From assembly GCA_900547195.1 (NCBI GenBank), contig URFQ01000109.1, positions 1-6,230 on the forward strand: a stretch of 6,230 nt of DNA, read 5' to 3'. The translations under genes and the position numbers were made by a program. This DNA comes from an uncultured Butyricicoccus sp. (GTDB taxonomy: Bacteria; Bacillota; Clostridia; Oscillospirales; Butyricicoccaceae). This document shows, piece by piece, positions 1 through 5,517 of this stretch. Every line of letters starts with the position of its first letter. The stretch's first letter is position 1. Below the pieces are notes generated by a model. The model saw nothing but the letters and a program-made list of their open reading frames with translations. It had not been told where the DNA came from and searched no databases.

Positions 1-50
1 CTCAGAATAAGGAAGTTGCACGCAAGGTTATGCTGACCTTTGAGGATTAA
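1..50 (+). CDS. C-terminal end of an unidentified protein (5' end outside window)
   Basis: The frame that ends at the TAA at 48-50 is open to the left edge and reads QNKEVARKVMLTFED. It is called because the stop sits 8 bases before a strong intrinsic terminator, the normal arrangement for a gene end. The fragment is hydrophilic and could form an amphipathic helix, but 15 residues are too few to name a family. Nothing else of the gene is visible, so its function cannot be stated. The other two plus frames in this short stretch do not have a stop so well placed before the terminator. Confidence 0.5.
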   Translation, partial: QNKEVARKVMLTFED

Positions 51-58
51 GTGCCCAA

Positions 59-106
59 AAACTCAAAGCCTTCCATATCTATGGAGGGCTTTGAGTTTGT
101 ATTTTT
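59..106 (+). terminator. Strong Rho-independent terminator after the left-edge gene
   Basis: Positions 59-77 pair with 80-98 in an almost perfect inverted repeat. The only non-Watson-Crick pair is a T-G wobble (71/86), and the innermost pairs must open to form a loop. The right arm runs into a T-rich tract (96-98 and 102-106). An A-run at 57-61 means the hairpin could also work on the minus strand. It closes the gene ending at position 50. Confidence 0.85.
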
Positions 107-120
107 AAATTTTATATAAA
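91..120 (+). promoter_or_regulatory. Possible promoter for the 122-647 ORF pair
   Basis: TTGAGT at 91-96 could serve as a -35 box. It lies 18 bases before TATAAA at 115-120, or 16 bases before TATATA at 113-118. The candidate -35 lies inside the right arm of the preceding terminator, and the region is AT-rich enough for chance matches. It is proposed mainly because the following genes come after a strong terminator and need their own promoter. Confidence 0.3.
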
Positions 121-121
121 T

Positions 122-403
122 TTGTTTGGTTCTTACAGTATACTTTTCATTGAAAAACTTACTTTTGTATGCTATTCTAGTTGCAGTACACAAGATTCAC
201 CTGCTACTTCTGTTGGTGACTGGTGCGAAGCTCGTAATGATGTTGTCTTTGCTGTTTCGGGGAGCGTAGGTGTAACGCTGAAGGGAGTGATATCTATTAG
301 CGTCAGCGGTGGAGCAAACTGGACGCAAAGCGCAATCCTTCGTGCATGGAAGACCGATCCTTATGGTCACGTAATCCAGTTTGCAGAAGTATACACAATA
401 TAA
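122..403 (+). CDS. Short ORF of unknown function, possible remnant of a secreted protein
   Basis: This open frame could encode up to 93 residues, starting from a TTG at 122. I do not recognise it. The frame contains no ATG, and no Shine-Dalgarno sequence precedes the TTG. A GTG at 287 has an AAGGGA directly abutting it, too close to be a normal RBS. The N-terminal third is weakly hydrophobic (around LFIEKLTFVCY). The rest is rich in Ser, Thr, Gly and Val, with a stretch (VFAVSGSVGVTLKG) that looks like beta-strands of an exported protein, and ends QFAEVYTI. The plus frame one base over carries a Leu-rich stretch (KNLLLYAILVAV) around 147-182 that would suit a signal peptide, so a frameshifted remnant of a secreted protein is conceivable. 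Base composition is more AT-rich than in genes to the right. It ends 13 bases before the next gene, so the two may be cotranscribed. Whether it is translated is uncertain. Confidence 0.3.
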   Translation: MFGSYSILFIEKLTFVCYSSCSTQDSPATSVGDWCEARNDVVFAVSGSVGVTLKGVISISVSGGANWTQSAILRAWKTDPYGHVIQFAEVYTI

Positions 404-416
404 ACAAGGTGATTTT

Positions 417-647
417 ATGCAGACAATCGGCGTTGCATGTCTTTATGGCATTTTATCCATCTTCACGCTTTTATCTATTCTAAGCATGCTAACGCCTCAT
501 AAATTATGGCATATCATGGATTCCTGGAAAGCAAAAAGCACACCTTCCCGCGCATATTTCATCGTACAGCGAATCATCGGAATAATCGGCGTATTTGCCA
601 GTATCGGTCTGTGGTATATGGTGTATCTCATCCATACTCTTCGCTAA
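417..647 (+). CDS. Small membrane protein with two predicted TM segments, unknown function
   Basis: The 76-residue product is predicted to sit in the cytoplasmic membrane. Residues about 2-24 (GILSIFTLLSILSML) and 49-72 (IIGIIGVFASIGLWYMVYL) are hydrophobic and long enough to span it. They are joined by a polar linker with PHKLWHIMDSWKAKSTPSRAY. The architecture of a Trp-Lys-rich linker, a P-S-x-x-Y element and an R-x-x-G at the start of TM2 reminds me of small uncharacterised membrane families such as DUF6199, but that is from memory and not verified. The ATG at 417 was chosen over the in-frame TTG at 381 because AAGGTGA (406-412) lies four bases upstream and the TTG has no RBS and lies inside the preceding ORF. 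The gene follows the 122-403 ORF by 13 bases and ends in the left arm of a two-way terminator. No catalytic residues are apparent, and no function can be assigned. Confidence 0.75.
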   Translation: MQTIGVACLYGILSIFTLLSILSMLTPHKLWHIMDSWKAKSTPSRAYFIVQRIIGIIGVFASIGLWYMVYLIHTLR

Positions 648-681
648 AACCCTCGCTTTCCTGCGAAAGCGGGGGTTTTTT
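646..681. terminator. Two-way terminator shared by the small membrane protein and the AGCS symporter
   Basis: Positions 646-660 pair with 665-679 around the four-base loop CTGC, with one T-G wobble (653/672). A six-T run (676-681) serves the plus strand. The AAAA at 646-649 gives a shorter U-tract for the minus strand. Both flanking stop codons lie within the structure or touch it (TAA at 645-647 on plus, TAA at 680-682 on minus), so one hairpin closes two convergent genes. Confidence 0.85.
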
Positions 682-2071
682 ACTTCCAGCATTCCGTGTT
701 GCCGAGGCCAATGTCCCCCGCGCGGAACGTCGGGTCTTTGCCCGCGCGGCGCTGCGCTTCATAATCGCGTAATGCGCGCAGGGCGATATTTCCAAGCATC
801 ACGATGGCAAAAATATTTACAATCGACATCAGCCCCATGAGCACATCCGCAAGATCCCACACCGTTTTCAATTCCGCCTGCGCGCCGAGGAAAATGGCGA
901 TCAGGCAGGTCACGCGAAACGCAAACAGCAGCGGCCTGCTGTCCCGGATGAAACGCAGGTTGGCTTCCGTATAAAAATAGTTTCCAATCAGGCTGGAAAA
1001 CGCAAAAAAGAAGATTGCAATCGTGATAAAATGGATGCCGAGATCTCCAAAGGTGGTATGGACGGCGCGCTGCACATAGGAAATATCCTCGCTCGGCTGC
1101 ACCCCCGACACCAGCAGGATCATGGCTGTGGTCGAACAGATCACCAGCGTGTCGAGGAACACGGACAGTGTCTGGATCAAGCCCTGTTTGACCGGATGGG
1201 TGACCGCGGCGCTCGCCGCGGCGTTCGGCGCCGACCCCATGCCCGCCTCGTTGGAAAACAGGCCGCGCTTGACACCGACCACAACTGCGCTGCCCGCAAA
1301 CCCGCCGGATATGGCGCGCATGTCGAACGCCTGATGGAAAATCATGCCGAATACAGCAGGCGCCGCCGGCAAATGGGTGAAAAGTATGACCAGCCCGATC
1401 AGGATGTATCCGCATGCCATGATGGGCACAATGACGGACGTAATCACACCGATGCGGTGCGCGCCGCCGAAAATAACCATTCCCGCGAACACGGCCAGCA
1501 CCGCGCCGACTACCATCGGCCAACGGCTGGCACTAAAACCGGGAATATAGTGTTTCAGTGCAGAAGAAATGTTAAATGCCTGCAAACCGTTGAAGCCGTA
1601 GGCAAAGCATAGGATCAGCAGCACCGAGAACACGCAGCCCAGCCAGCGCTTGCCCAGCCCCCGCTCGATATAATAGGCCGGGCCGCCGCGAAACGACGCC
1701 CCATCGCGGATTTTATAAATCTGTGCGAGTGTAGACTCAATGAATGCGGACGCGCCGCCGATGAGCGCCATCAGCCACATCCAGAACACCGCGCCCGGGC
1801 CGCCTATGGCAATCGCGGATGCGATGCCCGCAATGTTGCCGGTGCCCACACGAGAAGCGGTCGAAATCATGAGCGCTTGAAAGGAAGAAACCTGCTTTTT
1901 GTTGTCTTTTGCCGGTTCGCGCAAAATGGCGACCACATCGCCCAGCCGTCGGAGCTGTACAAACCCGGTGCGGACCGTGAAGGAAAGGCCCACGGCAGCA
2001 AGCAGGAAAATCAGCAGCCGGGTATAGAGGAGGTCGTTGAGGCCCGAGAGGAGGCCGGTAATTGTTTTCAT
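680..2071 (-). CDS. AGCS-family sodium:alanine/glycine symporter
   Basis: The 463-residue product belongs to the alanine or glycine:cation symporter family (AGCS; AlsT and DagA type), LeuT-fold carriers that import alanine or glycine with Na+ across the cytoplasmic membrane. The family signatures are clear: VGTGNIAG at residues 75-82, followed by GGPGAVFWMW, and GLFSNEAGMGSAPNAA at about 270-285. About 10-11 hydrophobic segments are visible, and the length is normal for the family. The ATG at 2071 was chosen over the TTG ten codons upstream because AGAAGGG (plus-strand 2077-2083) sits five bases before it. The C-terminus is polar (YEAQRRAGKDPTFRAG), as expected of a cytoplasmic tail. It is transcribed away from the SulP gene and ends convergently in a shared terminator. 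No glycine-riboswitch-like leader is seen, as the predicted leader is only about 55 bases. The family is certain. Alanine, glycine or D-alanine preference cannot be read from the sequence. Confidence 0.96.
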   Translation of the reverse strand: MKTITGLLSGLNDLLYTRLLIFLLAAVGLSFTVRTGFVQLRRLGDVVAILREPAKDNKKQVSSFQALMISTASRVGTGNIAGIASAIAIGGPGAVFWMWLMALIGGASAFIESTLAQIYKIRDGASFRGGPAYYIERGLGKRWLGCVFSVLLILCFAYGFNGLQAFNISSALKHYIPGFSASRWPMVVGAVLAVFAGMVIFGGAHRIGVITSVIVPIMACGYILIGLVILFTHLPAAPAVFGMIFHQAFDMRAISGGFAGSAVVVGVKRGLFSNEAGMGSAPNAAASAAVTHPVKQGLIQTLSVFLDTLVICSTTAMILLVSGVQPSEDISYVQRAVHTTFGDLGIHFITIAIFFFAFSSLIGNYFYTEANLRFIRDSRPLLFAFRVTCLIAIFLGAQAELKTVWDLADVLMGLMSIVNIFAIVMLGNIALRALRDYEAQRRAGKDPTFRAGDIGLGNTECWK

Positions 2072-2132
2072 GGGTGCCCTTCTTTCCAATCGCACAAGCA
2101 ATTTTTACTGTTTTTCCGGTCGTATGTAGGAT

Positions 2133-2161
2133 ATCTTATCGTATATTCACAGGAAAGGCAA
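2133..2161 (-). promoter_or_regulatory. Promoter candidate for the AGCS symporter gene
   Basis: On the minus strand, TTGCCT (plus-strand 2156-2161) and TAAGAT (2133-2138) are separated by exactly 17 bases, a good sigma-A arrangement. Transcription would begin near 2126 and give a leader of about 55 bases before the ATG at 2071. The flanking sequence is AT-rich compared with the coding regions around it. Confidence 0.55.
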
Positions 2162-2232
2162 ATACTTTTGTAATTCCGGGTCGAATTTCTCTGTTTTCAC
2201 GAATGGTTCGGCGTGCCATCCCCCTGAAAATT

Positions 2233-2241
2233 TGCTATAAT
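2233..2241 (+). promoter_or_regulatory. Extended -10 promoter for the SulP transporter gene
   Basis: TGCTATAAT is a perfect extended -10 element (TG-N-TATAAT). No good -35 box is found 16-18 bases upstream, which is typical of extended -10 promoters. Transcription would start near 2248 and leave a leader of about 77 bases before the ATG at 2326. Together with the minus-strand promoter candidate at 2133-2161 it makes a divergent control region. Confidence 0.6.
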
Positions 2242-2269
2242 TTTAAGTGCGCGCCTGTGTGAAGAAATC

Positions 2270-2293
2270 TTTGCACCGGCTGTGGCTTGCAAA
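2270..2293 (+). other. Small inverted repeat in the SulP gene leader
   Basis: TTTGCA (2270-2275) is repeated inverted as TGCAAA (2288-2293). An inner CC/GG pairing is possible across the loop. It lies between the predicted transcription start and the RBS. It could be a weak leader hairpin or an operator half-site pair. A six-base repeat is short enough to be chance, and it matches no riboswitch I know. Confidence 0.2.
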
Positions 2294-2325
2294 CAGAAAT
2301 ATAAGGGTAAAAAGGGGAAATTCTC

Positions 2326-3972
2326 ATGCTGAAACACTACATCAGCGACTTGCGCCGGGAATTCAAGGGGTACAACGGCAAAGCGCTGGGCCAGGATTTG
2401 ATGGCCGGCCTAACCGTCGCCGCGGTCGCGCTGCCGCTCGCGCTCGCCTTCGGCGTGTCGTCCGGCGCGGACGCCGCCGCGGGCCTTGTCACCGCCATCG
2501 TGGCCGGTATCATCATCTCGCTGCTTTCGGGCGGCTATTACCAGATTTCCGGCCCCACGGGCGCCATGGCAGCCGTGCTCGTATCGGTGGGCGCGGCCTA
2601 CGGAATGCAGGGCGTATTTCTCGCGGGCGCGATGAGCGGCGTGATCCTGATCCTCGCCGCGGTGCTCCATCTGGGCAACCTGACCTCGTTTGTGCCCGCG
2701 CCGGTCATCACCGGCTTCACCTCGGGCATTGCGGTCGTCATCGCCGCGGGGCAGATTGACAACTTCTTCGGCACGGCATCCAAGGGCGCATCCACCATTG
2801 GAAAGCTGCTGTCCTACGGCACGCTCGGCTTCCATCCGGACATGGCCACCACGGCCATCGGCGTGGCGTGTGTGCTCATCATGGCCCTGTTCCCGAAAAA
2901 ATGGAACGCTGTGGTGCCCGGTTCGCTGGCGGCCATCGTGCTGGCCACTGCCGCGACCATTGCGCTGGATCTGGACGTGGCCACCGTCGGCGCGATCCCC
3001 AAATCGCTGCTGCTGGACAATCGTCTGATGGCGTCCGAAATCAGCCTGCCGCAGGCAACCGCGCTGCTTGGCGCCGCGTTTTCCATCGCCATGCTGAACA
3101 TGCTGGAAAGCCTGCTGTGCGGCGCGTCCGCGGGCCGCGCGACCGGCGTGAAGCTCAATAACGACCAGGAGCTGCTTGCGCAGGGCGTCGGCAACCTGCT
3201 GCTGCCGTTTTTCGGCGGCATCCCGGCGACTGCGGCGCTTGCACGCACCTCGGTGGCCGTCAAGTCGGGCGCACGCACCCGCCTGACCGGCGTGTTCCAC
3301 GCGGCCGGCCTGCTGATTATGATGTTCGTATTGGCGCCGGTCATCTCGCGCGTGCCTCTGGCCGCGCTGGCGGGCGTGCTCATGGTCACCGCCTGGCGCA
3401 TGAACGAATGGCACGCCATCCGCTACATGTTCTCCCACCGGTTCAAGGGCCCGATTGTAAAATTTCTTGCCACCATGGCTGCAACCATTGTTTTTGACCT
3501 GACCGTTGCGATTGTGGTCGGCGTGTCGATTGCGCTTGTCCTCATGGTTGCGCGCCTCAGCCATCTGCAAATCAACTACGAAAAGGTGGATATGGCCCGC
3601 GTGGGCATCACCGACGCGGCGCTGTGCAGCCGCTATGGCAACGCCATGGTCGCATACATCACCGGCCCGCTGCTGTTTGCCAATATCCCAACGCTTGAAC
3701 AGCTGCCCGGCCATCTGGACGGCTGCGATACCCTGCTGCTGTCCATGCGCGGCGTGCCTCAGCTGGACATGTCGGGCGCGCAGGCGCTGATGTCCATTTT
3801 GCAGTCCCTGCGCAGCGAGGGCGTGGATGTGGCGCTGTGCGGCCTGCCGTCCTCTGCGATGGAAATGATGCAGCGCTCGGGCATCTACGACATGATGGGG
3901 GCCGGTAATTTTTATTGGAGCGTGGAGCGCGCGCTGCTTGATCACCGCCCGCGCCCGGAAGCGGTTGCCTGA
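2326..3972 (+). CDS. SulP-family (SLC26-type) anion transporter with STAS domain
   Basis: The 548-residue product is a SulP/SLC26 transporter of the cytoplasmic membrane. The family moves anions such as sulfate, bicarbonate (BicA) or C4-dicarboxylates (DauA), often with H+ or Na+. Residues 1 to about 410 form the transmembrane part, with the family's early AGLTVAAVALPLALAFG block (27-43), ISGPTGAM (74-81) and VPAPVITGFTSGIA (123-136). Residues about 435-545 form a cytoplasmic STAS domain with the conserved loop QLDMSGAQAL (Asp481, Ser483), the position that is phosphorylated in related STAS proteins such as SpoIIAA. No fused carbonic anhydrase is present. The ATG is preceded by AAGGGG (2312-2317), eight bases upstream. 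It is a single-gene unit with its own promoter and terminator. No sulfate-assimilation or carbonic-anhydrase gene lies nearby in the window, so the substrate stays open. Confidence 0.96.
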   Translation: MLKHYISDLRREFKGYNGKALGQDLMAGLTVAAVALPLALAFGVSSGADAAAGLVTAIVAGIIISLLSGGYYQISGPTGAMAAVLVSVGAAYGMQGVFLAGAMSGVILILAAVLHLGNLTSFVPAPVITGFTSGIAVVIAAGQIDNFFGTASKGASTIGKLLSYGTLGFHPDMATTAIGVACVLIMALFPKKWNAVVPGSLAAIVLATAATIALDLDVATVGAIPKSLLLDNRLMASEISLPQATALLGAAFSIAMLNMLESLLCGASAGRATGVKLNNDQELLAQGVGNLLLPFFGGIPATAALARTSVAVKSGARTRLTGVFHAAGLLIMMFVLAPVISRVPLAALAGVLMVTAWRMNEWHAIRYMFSHRFKGPIVKFLATMAATIVFDLTVAIVVGVSIALVLMVARLSHLQINYEKVDMARVGITDAALCSRYGNAMVAYITGPLLFANIPTLEQLPGHLDGCDTLLLSMRGVPQLDMSGAQALMSILQSLRSEGVDVALCGLPSSAMEMMQRSGIYDMMGAGNFYWSVERALLDHRPRPEAVA

Positions 3973-3985
3973 GTTTCGAAAAGCT

Positions 3986-4018
3986 GCCCCCGCGGCCATC
4001 TGCCGCGGGGGCTTTTTT
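3986..4018. terminator. Two-way terminator between the SulP gene and the HMA-like gene
   Basis: GCCCCCGCGGC (3986-3996) pairs perfectly with 4002-4012 around the loop CATCT and is followed by six T residues (4013-4018). On the plus strand it ends the SulP transcript, 14 bases after its stop. On the minus strand the stop of the small HMA-like gene (4018-4020) abuts the hairpin, and a short T-run complements the AAAA upstream of the left arm, so the same structure can end both. Confidence 0.9.
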
Positions 4019-4212
4019 CATACGGTCCTGCGCCAGCCCAGCTCGCGCAGGCGCAAGGTGGCCTCCAGTGCGGACGCGGTGCTGAAAGATTGCACGGTGA
4101 GCGCCCGGCCGTCCGGCGCAATGTCGACTGCGCCCAGCCCCGCGACCCCGTCCAGGCGGCGGCGCACCGTCTGCCCGTCCGGCCACCCGGCACACCAGAA
4201 ATGAAGCTCCAC
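4018..4212 (-). CDS. Small protein resembling an HMA (heavy-metal-associated) domain without the CXXC site
   Basis: The 64-residue product has the pattern of an HMA/ferredoxin-like fold (beta-alpha-beta-beta-alpha). ELHFWCAG is followed by a helix GQTVRRRLDGVAG, strand GAVDIAP, strand RALTVQSF, and helix SALEATLRLRELGW. This parallels metallochaperones (the tVrraLdgl-GV-V core and final Gly-aromatic), but the MxCxxC copper ligands are missing. Only one Cys (Cys7) remains, in WCAGWPDG. It may therefore be a degenerate or non-metal HMA relative, and the assignment is from pattern only. Translation is well supported. The GTG start at 4212 is preceded on the minus strand by an AAGGGGGG run seven bases or less upstream, and codons have GC-rich third positions like the neighbours. 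It is convergent with the SulP gene and shares its terminator, and it is divergent from tsaE. No clear promoter was found upstream. Cellular role unknown. Confidence 0.65.
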   Translation of the reverse strand: MELHFWCAGWPDGQTVRRRLDGVAGLGAVDIAPDGRALTVQSFSTASALEATLRLRELGWRRTV

Positions 4213-4280
4213 AACCGTCCCCCCTTTCCTCGGATTTCCATAGCTTCAGTATGCCCGGCGCATTTGCCGTTTATCCCGCC

Positions 4281-4309
4281 TTGCCATCGGCTTTGCGGCG
4301 TGATATGAT
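4281..4309 (+). promoter_or_regulatory. Promoter candidate for tsaE-tsaB(-upp)
   Basis: TTGCCA (4281-4286) and TATGAT (4304-4309) are 17 bases apart, a good sigma-A match with ideal spacing. Transcription would start near 4316, immediately before a stem-loop at 4319-4339. This would give tsaE a leader of about 45 bases. Confidence 0.6.
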
Positions 4310-4312
4310 AAT

Positions 4313-4339
4313 AAAAAAGGCGTCGCTGTGCGCGACGCC
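4313..4339 (-). terminator. Hairpin with minus-strand terminator form at the predicted 5' end of the tsaE transcript
   Basis: GGCGTCGC (4319-4326) pairs perfectly with GCGACGCC (4332-4339) around TGTGC. The six A residues at 4313-4318 become a U-tract only when read on the minus strand, so the structure looks like a classic terminator for leftward transcription. No minus-strand gene lies between it and the right-edge fragment more than 1.8 kb away. It would block antisense transcripts from entering the 4018-4212 gene. On the plus strand the same hairpin would sit at the very 5' end of the tsaE mRNA, where it could stabilise it. Confidence 0.6.
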
Positions 4340-4360
4340 GCCAAAGAGGAAAGCGAAAGC

Positions 4361-4789
4361 ATGACAACCTATCATTCTCACGCGGTCGAGGAGACCGAGC
4401 AGCTCGGCGCGGGCTTTGCCGCCGCGCTGCATCCCGGCGATGTGGTCGCGTTTACCGGCGACCTCGGCGCGGGGAAAACCGCCTTTTCGCGCGGCATCCT
4501 GCGCGGGCTGGGCTACGAAGGCCGGGTCACCAGCCCGACCTTTGCCATTGTCAGCGAATACCACACGGAAAAGGCTGACGTGGCGCATTTTGATATGTAC
4601 CGCATCCTGGACGCCGAAGCGCTCTGGGAGCTGGGTTTTGACGAATATCTGGACGGCCGCCGCATTGTGCTCATTGAATGGAGCGAAAACATTGCGGAAG
4701 CGCTGCCCGAAGGGCACATCCTGGTGTCGGTCTGCTACGGCGAAGGGCCGGACGACCGCATCATCACCATCACGGAGGGAGCCTCGTGA
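4361..4789 (+). CDS. tsaE: tRNA threonylcarbamoyladenosine biosynthesis ATPase TsaE
   Basis: The 142-residue product is TsaE (YjeE family), the small cytoplasmic ATPase that works with TsaB and TsaD to transfer the threonylcarbamoyl group onto A37 of ANN-decoding tRNAs (t6A). The Walker A motif GDLGAGKT is at residues 33-40, followed by the family blocks VTSPTF (56-61), HFDMYR (76-81), ELGFDEYL (90-97) and LIEWSENI (104-111). Length is normal for the family. The ATG at 4361 was chosen over the GTG at 4328 because the latter lies inside the leader hairpin and because AGAGGA (4345-4350) stands ten bases before the ATG, while homologues begin near this residue. Its stop overlaps the tsaB start by four bases (GTGA), so the two are probably translationally coupled. 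tsaD is not in the window. Confidence 0.97.
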   Translation: MTTYHSHAVEETEQLGAGFAAALHPGDVVAFTGDLGAGKTAFSRGILRGLGYEGRVTSPTFAIVSEYHTEKADVAHFDMYRILDAEALWELGFDEYLDGRRIVLIEWSENIAEALPEGHILVSVCYGEGPDDRIITITEGAS

Positions 4790-5469
4790 AAATTTTAAGC
4801 TTTGAATCGTCGGCGGTTTCAGCGTCTGTGGCGCTGACCGACGGCGCCAAACTGATCGCGCAGTCGTTCCAGAACTGCGGCCTGACCCACAGCCGCACGC
4901 TGCTGCCCATGGCGGAAAGCCTGCTCGCCGGGTGCGGCGCGAGCCTCGCCGGGGTGGATGCGTTTGCCGTCGCGGCAGGCCCGGGATCGTTCACCGGCCT
5001 GCGCATCGGGGTGGCCACCGTCAAGGGGCTGGCCTATCCGTCCAGCAAGCCGTGCGCGGGCGTGTCCACGCTGGAAGCCATGGCGCGCGGGCTGGAGGGC
5101 TTTGATGGGAACGTTTGCTGCGTCATGGATGCGCGCGGCGGCCAGGTATACAACGCCCTGTTTCGCTGGGAAAACGGCGCGCTCACCCGCCAAACCGAAG
5201 ACCGCGCCATTGCGCTTTCAGACCTGGCCGCGGAAATTGGCGCGGACGCGCAAATTCTGGTTGGAGATGGGGCGGATTTGTGTTATACTAATCTTATCAC
5301 CACCTGTCCCGGACTGCGCCTTGCGCCGCCTCATTTGCGGTTTGCGTCCGCCTATGGCGTCGCTATGGCGGCCCTGCCGGCGCTGGAGCGCGGGGAGGGC
5401 GTGGACGCCCAGGCGCTGGATGCGCGTTATCTGCGCCCGCCCTATGTGGCGCAGCCCAAGAAGAAGTAA
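4786..5469 (+). CDS. tsaB: tRNA threonylcarbamoyladenosine biosynthesis protein TsaB
   Basis: The 227-residue product is TsaB (YeaZ), an ASKHA-fold paralogue of TsaD that dimerises with it and scaffolds the t6A transferase complex with TsaE. It has no transferase activity of its own. Visible landmarks are the N-terminal strand KILSFESS (2-9, where many homologues have DTS), THSRTLLP (34-41), AGPGSFTGLRIG (64-75) and MDARGGQVY (114-122). It ends in a basic tail (QPKKK). The GTG at 4786 is chosen because GGAGGGA (4774-4780) is five bases upstream and the protein begins exactly at the family N-terminus. Longer in-frame starts would run through the end of tsaE. The usual operon partners rimI and tsaD do not follow; upp comes next after 48 bases. 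A stretch of AT-rich codons at about 5275-5300 coincides with a promoter-like sequence. Confidence 0.96.
   Translation: MKILSFESSAVSASVALTDGAKLIAQSFQNCGLTHSRTLLPMAESLLAGCGASLAGVDAFAVAAGPGSFTGLRIGVATVKGLAYPSSKPCAGVSTLEAMARGLEGFDGNVCCVMDARGGQVYNALFRWENGALTRQTEDRAIALSDLAAEIGADAQILVGDGADLCYTNLITTCPGLRLAPPHLRFASAYGVAMAALPALERGEGVDAQALDARYLRPPYVAQPKKK
5261..5289 (+). promoter_or_regulatory. Possible internal promoter for upp, inside tsaB
   Basis: TTGGAG (5261-5266) lies exactly 17 bases before TATACT (5284-5289), and the -10 is extended by TG at 5281-5282. The surrounding codons of tsaB (TTG TGT TAT ACT AAT CTT) are unusually AT-rich for this gene. A transcript starting near 5296 would give upp its own leader of about 220 bases. 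Confidence 0.4.
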
Positions 5470-5517
5470 AAAACGTCTGCGGACACATGGATTATGAGAA
5501 AAAAAGGAGCAATTCAT

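Noticed and set aside
759..1523. A 254-codon minus-strand frame inside the AGCS symporter gene.
   Set aside because: It is a frame-shifted shadow of the symporter on the same strand, rich in Arg, His and Gly with no hydrophobic segments, while the symporter frame has all the family motifs.
2072..2132. Possible glycine riboswitch in front of the AGCS symporter gene.
   Set aside because: The predicted leader is about 55 bases, too short for the aptamer, and no conserved riboswitch core is visible.
2247..2759. A 170-codon plus frame starting in the SulP leader.
   Set aside because: The start is near the predicted transcription start with no RBS, and the Arg/Gly-rich product overlaps the SulP gene in another frame.
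2410..3999. A 529-codon open frame antisense to the SulP gene.
   Set aside because: It is an antisense shadow produced by the GC-rich third positions of the SulP gene. The translation is full of His, Arg, Gln and Gly with no domain pattern, and the opposite strand encodes an unmistakable transporter.
4678..4785. A 36-codon N-terminal extension of tsaB.
   Set aside because: It would overlap tsaE, contains a His-rich low-complexity run, and TsaB proteins begin where the GTG at 4786 with its GGAGGGA places the start.
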